Assembly: GCA_027486035.1 (NCBI GenBank)
Contig: JAIXPX010000033.1
Location: 62,001 to 126,000, forward strand
Length of the DNA: 64,000 bases
DNA from: Erythrobacteraceae bacterium
GTDB lineage: Bacteria > Pseudomonadota > Alphaproteobacteria > Sphingomonadales > Sphingomonadaceae
Reading direction: 5' to 3'
The notes beneath the pieces are model-generated. The model saw only the letters and a program-made list of their open reading frames with translations, searched no databases and was not told the DNA's origin. Both the position numbers and the translations under genes were made by a program. How positions within the stretch are numbered: position 1 is the stretch's first letter; every line of letters starts with the position of its first letter. Below are positions 60,603-64,000 of the stretch, in pieces.

Positions 60603-60634
60603 GCCCCCCGCGCCCACCAGCGCGGGGGGCTTTT
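60603..60634 (+). terminator. Intrinsic terminator of gdhA
   Basis: GCCCCCCGCG / CGCGGGGGGC 10-bp stem with an 8-base loop and TTTT after, 28 bases past the stop. Confidence 0.88.
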
Positions 60635-60731
60635 GATTGGGACCCGGGGTCCGCATCCCGCGCAAGCCGACGTCCGGCACCCGCATCGCGGTTTTTCCGC
60701 AAGCGCCCGCCGCAGTCCCGTGAGTTTACTT

Positions 60732-60754
60732 AATCGGGGCTCGACCGATTTTTT
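60732..60754 (+). repeat. Inverted repeat upstream of the PilZ gene
   Basis: AATCGG and CCGATT arms around GGCTCGA, then TTTT. It lies about 50 bases before the PilZ start and may be an operator or a weak secondary terminator. Confidence 0.35.
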
Positions 60755-60800
60755 GCCTCGATCGTGCCACCATTGCCGGGACGAAGCGAAAGCCTAGGCC

Positions 60801-61229
60801 ATGTTCGGAAAAAAGCCACCACCAGCAGCAGCGGCAACCCGCGAGAAACGGCGCGCAAAACGCTTGCCCGCGGACGCGCCGGCAATCGTCCAGACAACCG
60901 CCTCCCGGTTGCAGGTGACGATCGTGAACATCTCCGTCAGCGGCGCCCGGCTCGTCACCGAGGAGGAGCCGCCCGATCGCCAGGATGTCCAGGTCATCGT
61001 CAACGGCGTCTGCCTCTTTGGCCGGATCACCTGGAGGCGCGACAAGACGTTCGCGGTGAAATTCGAGGAGGGCCTTCAAGGCCATCCTCCCGCTGAAATC
61101 CTCCGGGCCGTGGAAGAAGCGAACGTCCCGCGTTACGAGTTCGACCGCGAAGAGGTTCTGGCAGCCCTCGCCAACCGGCCGCCAAATGATATCAGCCTGA
61201 GAACAGGCCCTCGCCCCCTGTTTCCCTAG
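60801..61229 (+). CDS. PilZ-domain protein
   Basis: A 142-residue protein with a PilZ domain at about residues 12-100. The c-di-GMP-binding parts are the RxxxR-type REKRRAKR and (D/N)xSxxG as NISVSGARL. VCLFGRITWRRDKTFAVKFEEG is the typical barrel end. The C-terminus is unassigned. Such single-domain proteins act as c-di-GMP receptors controlling motility or the envelope; the target is not evident. Confidence 0.88.
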   Translation: MFGKKPPPAAAATREKRRAKRLPADAPAIVQTTASRLQVTIVNISVSGARLVTEEEPPDRQDVQVIVNGVCLFGRITWRRDKTFAVKFEEGLQGHPPAEILRAVEEANVPRYEFDREEVLAALANRPPNDISLRTGPRPLFP

Positions 61230-61325
61230 CCGGACCGCTGCCCCCCCGGATCAGGTCCGGGTGTGTGGCTCCGCATCCGGCCATTGGTGGCCTGCGGTGG
61301 ATCGCCCGAAAGCGGGGGCTCTGCC

Positions 61326-62273
61326 CTATGTCACCCCCAGCGCCGATGCCTGCTCCCTGAGCTGCGCCGCTGCGCCGGGGTTCGCCTGGACCGCTGCCTC
61401 CAGCGCAGCCTTCGCCTTGGCCGGCTCGCCGAGCGTCATGCGGCTGCGGATGAGCATCACCCAGCCATCGAGATTCCTGGGCTCGGTCTGGAGCCGCGCT
61501 TCGAGTTGGGCAACCATGCCTTCGGCCATCTGGCGCTGGTCGGACGGCTTCAACCGCGCCGCCGCGGCAACCTCGGCTGCGCTCGGGCCGCGCAGGCTCG
61601 AAGAAGCGCCATCGCCCGCGACACTGCCCGATCCGGGCGCGATCAGCGCGGGTTTGCGCGACGACTGGGCTCTGGCGATGCGGCTGGCGACCTCGATATT
61701 GTTCATCTTGCCGACCTGCTCGATGGTCCGCACCAGATCCGCTTCCCAGGGCGCGCCCTGCGGGCTTTCGGCGAGCAGGGCGAGCCATGCCGTGATGGCG
61801 CCCTCGTGGTCCTTGTCGAGATCCTTCTTGGCAGCGAGGAAATAGCGCGCGCGCGGGTCGTCCGCGTCGAGCGAGACTGCCTTCTCGAAAGCCGCAAGCG
61901 CCTCGGCAGGCAGGGGCTCGCGCTTGCTCGCCAGCACCAGCGTCTCGCCCAGGGCCGACCACAGCACCGCCTCGTCCGGCGCGATCGCGAGCGCGCGGCG
62001 ATAGGCCTCGGCGGCATTGTCGAACTGGCGGGCCTGGAAATAGGCGAAGGCGAGATCGCTCCACGGGCCGGCATCCGAGACCGAGGCCTCGGCGGCGGCC
62101 CGCAGCGCCTCGATCGAACCGGCGCCTTCGGCGGCCGCCTCGGGCGCGGCGGCTTCGGAGCGCTCGTAGATGTTGAAGCCGATCGAGCCTGCCGCGAGCA
62201 GCAAGGCGCCTCCCAGCAGAATCCAGCCAGCTTTCGATGTTCCGCCCCCCGGCGGCGTGTCCCGTCTTGTCAT
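61326..62273 (-). CDS. TPR protein similar to cytochrome c biogenesis factor CcmI/CycH
   Basis: A 315-residue protein: short basic N-terminus, one membrane anchor (AGWILLGGALLLAAGSIGFNIY), then periplasmic TPR repeats (DLAFAYFQARQFDNAAEAYRRAL; GWVMLIRSRMTLGEPAKAKAAL). The C-terminal block AEGMVAQLEARLQTEPRNLDGW is the form seen in CcmI/CycH. No ccm genes are next to it, so a cytochrome c role is only suggested. The start at 62273 avoids a 12-residue extension without support. Divergent from the oxidoreductase gene. Confidence 0.8.
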   Translation of the reverse strand: MTRRDTPPGGGTSKAGWILLGGALLLAAGSIGFNIYERSEAAAPEAAAEGAGSIEALRAAAEASVSDAGPWSDLAFAYFQARQFDNAAEAYRRALAIAPDEAVLWSALGETLVLASKREPLPAEALAAFEKAVSLDADDPRARYFLAAKKDLDKDHEGAITAWLALLAESPQGAPWEADLVRTIEQVGKMNNIEVASRIARAQSSRKPALIAPGSGSVAGDGASSSLRGPSAAEVAAAARLKPSDQRQMAEGMVAQLEARLQTEPRNLDGWVMLIRSRMTLGEPAKAKAALEAAVQANPGAAAQLREQASALGVT

Positions 62274-62371
62274 GCCGACATCGCTAGCACCGCACGAAAA
62301 GCTGGGCAATTCGCACTGGCATCGCGAAACGTTTTAGCTATGGTGCGGGAAGGGGAGCGGTCTATTCCGTA

Positions 62372-62381
62372 GGGGGGGGGG
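62372..62381 (+). repeat. Homopolymer of ten G in a ribosome-binding site
   Basis: The run directly precedes GATAG and the TTG start of the next gene and supplies its Shine-Dalgarno sequence. Runs of this length slip readily. Confidence 0.85.
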
Positions 62382-62385
62382 ATAG

Positions 62386-64000
62386 TTGGCCGATATATTC
62401 AAGGTCGCTATCATTGGATCCGGGCCAGCCGGGCTGAGCGCGGCTGCGCGCGCGGCTGCGCTCGGCATGAGCCACGTGCTGCTCGAGAAGACCGACCATC
62501 TCTCCGACACGATCTACAAGTACCAGAAGGGCAAGCATGTCATGGCGACGCCCAGCAATCTGGTGCTGCGCAGCGACATCGATTTCGAGGCGGGCAAGCG
62601 CGAGACAATCCTCGGGATCTGGGACGAGCAGATCGAAGGGCACAAGGTCAATGTGAAATACATGGCCGAGGCCAAGGCGATCCGCGGCACCGGCGACCCG
62701 ATCCCCGGCTCGGTGCAGCAGATCGTCAGCCGCGCGCGCGACGGCACGAAGAACGTCACGGAGCTCCAGCGTCATGCGCCGCCTTACGCCATCGAGCTGA
62801 CCAGCGGCGAGGTGGTGATGGCCGAGAACGTCGTCCTCGCCATCGGCACCCAGGGCAATCCCAACCTGATGCGCTGCCCGGGCGCTGACCTGCCGCACGT
62901 GCAGTACCAGCTCGACGACCCCACCGAATATGTCGACGAGCACATCATCATCGTCGGCACGGGCGACGCCGGGATCGAGAACGCGCGCGGCCTTGCCGAG
63001 GATCCGGCGCAGCGCAACACCGTCTCGATCCTCAACCGCGGCACCGAGTTCCCGACCGCCAAGGACGCCAACGTCAAGGCGCTGATGGCCGATCACGAGG
63101 CGGGCAAGCTCACCATCCGCACCGAGAGCGAGACGAAGTCGATCGAGCCGGGCTTCATCACGCTTGCCACCCGCGACGGCGAGCTGCGCATCCCCTGCGA
63201 CCGGATCATCGCCCGCATCGGTTCGGCCCCGCCGCGTGCCTTCGTCGAAGGCTGCGGCATCGAGTTCTCGAGCGAGGACCGCAGCGCCTTCCCCAAGCTT
63301 TCCCCGGTGTTCGAAAGCACCGCGCCCGGCATCTTCGTGATCGGCGCGCTGGCGGGCTATCCGCTGATCAAGCACTGCATGAACCAGGGCCATGACGTCA
63401 TCGAGTTCATCGGCGGCAACACCTCGCTGAAGCCCGCCGACGAGCCGATCATCGCGGCGAAGTTCGCCGGATTGCCGGGCAACCGCTCGACCGAGGAATG
63501 GCTCGAGTTCCTGCGCGCCAACGTCTCGATCCTGAACGGCATGAACCCGCTCCAGATGCGCGAGTTCATGCTCGATTCCGAGGCGCGGTTCTATGGCCCC
63601 GGCGAGGTGATCTTCGAGCGCAACGCGCCCGGCTCCTCGCTGTTCGGGATCGCCAGCGGCTCGGTCGCGGTCGAGGTCAATCCGGCCGATCCCTCGATCA
63701 CCATCCCGATCGAGGCCGGCTCGATCTTCGGCGAGGTCGGCCTCATCTCGGGTCGCCGCCGCGGGGCGACGATCCGCGCTGCCGAGGACACGGTGGTGGT
63801 CGAGATCTCGCGCCTCGCGGCGCTCAAGCTGCAATCGCAGGTGCCCAGCGCCAAGAAGGCCATCGAGCGCATCTCGATCGAGCGGCAATTGCTCCAGATG
63901 TTCGGCTCGGGCCTCAAGCGCGAGGACGTGGCGCCGCTGGTCGAGGCCGCGCAGGTGCAGGAAAAGCGCGCCGGCGAGGTGATCGTGCAGGAAGGCGCCG
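62386..64000 (+). CDS. FAD/NAD(P) oxidoreductase fused to cyclic-nucleotide-binding domains (5' part)
   Basis: At least 538 residues, continuing past the window. An N-terminal FAD motif (VAIIGSGPAGLSAAARAAALG), a second dinucleotide motif (IIIVGTGDAGIENARGL) and the GIFVIGALAG flavin motif give a thioredoxin-reductase/YpdA-like core, but no redox CxxC is present. From about residue 380 a cNMP-binding domain follows (FYGPGEVIFERNAPGSSLFGI, cassette IFGEVGLISGRRRGATIRA), and a second seems to begin at EKRAGEVIVQEGA. An in-frame TAG sits immediately before the TTG at 62386, and the next ATG would cut the FAD motif, so the TTG start is forced. The substrate is unknown. Confidence 0.85.
   Translation, partial: MADIFKVAIIGSGPAGLSAAARAAALGMSHVLLEKTDHLSDTIYKYQKGKHVMATPSNLVLRSDIDFEAGKRETILGIWDEQIEGHKVNVKYMAEAKAIRGTGDPIPGSVQQIVSRARDGTKNVTELQRHAPPYAIELTSGEVVMAENVVLAIGTQGNPNLMRCPGADLPHVQYQLDDPTEYVDEHIIIVGTGDAGIENARGLAEDPAQRNTVSILNRGTEFPTAKDANVKALMADHEAGKLTIRTESETKSIEPGFITLATRDGELRIPCDRIIARIGSAPPRAFVEGCGIEFSSEDRSAFPKLSPVFESTAPGIFVIGALAGYPLIKHCMNQGHDVIEFIGGNTSLKPADEPIIAAKFAGLPGNRSTEEWLEFLRANVSILNGMNPLQMREFMLDSEARFYGPGEVIFERNAPGSSLFGIASGSVAVEVNPADPSITIPIEAGSIFGEVGLISGRRRGATIRAAEDTVVVEISRLAALKLQSQVPSAKKAIERISIERQLLQMFGSGLKREDVAPLVEAAQVQEKRAGEVIVQEGA

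Overview
The window looks like chromosomal DNA of an alphaproteobacterium of the order Sphingomonadales, most likely an Erythrobacteraceae-type organism. This is inferred from a G+C content of roughly two thirds by eye, from conserved gene orders (argS-SPOR-nagZ-scpA-scpB-tatA-tatB-tatC; ispH-thrB-rnhA; bpt-tamA-tamB) and from several very large TonB-dependent receptors. I recognised no rRNA, tRNA, CRISPR array, prophage or insertion sequence.

Layout. 0-18 kb is mostly minus-strand housekeeping: tamB/tamA/bpt (outer-membrane assembly and N-degron tagging), ilvA, a plus-strand exported amidohydrolase, then the cell-envelope and chromosome block tatC/tatB/tatA/scpB/scpA/nagZ/SPOR protein/argS and a lipoprotein. 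18.4-20.9 kb is ispH-thrB-rnhA. 20.9-27.3 kb holds a FAD oxidoreductase/hydrolase pair, a fused remnant of a Tad pilus locus, a MarR regulator and acyl-CoA genes (crotonase, short-chain dehydrogenase, thiolase). 27.6-44.6 kb is the striking accessory-like region: three TonB-dependent receptors surround two TPR/2-oxoglutarate oxygenases, a TPR-sulfotransferase, a prolyl-hydroxylase-like oxygenase and two paralogous exported proteins with a CYD motif. 44.7-53 kb has clpB, a penicillin-acylase-family hydrolase, an M16 peptidase and a small protein. 53.2-56.9 kb has an MHS-type transporter convergent with acs. 56.9-64 kb has a parS centromere site inside a 68-bp perfect palindrome, an internally deleted ompW, a perfect FNR-type box, hemN, gdhA, a PilZ protein, a CcmI-like TPR protein and the start of a FAD oxidoreductase/cyclic-nucleotide-binding fusion that runs off the window.

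How it may work together. The best candidate for an undescribed system is the 27.6-44.6 kb cassette. Two oxygenases and a sulfotransferase that all carry TPR (protein-binding) domains, plus a prolyl-hydroxylase-like enzyme, suggest post-translational hydroxylation and sulfation of a protein or peptide. Exported CYD-motif proteins and TonB receptors lie beside them as possible substrates or partners; this is inference. A shared operator-like palindrome, GTTGCCAT-Y-G-Y-GCAAC, lies upstream of the third receptor and in the clpB/acylase divergent promoter region, which may link these loci in one regulon. Two genes (cpaA/tadC and ompW) have lost internal segments, consistent with recent reductive deletion.
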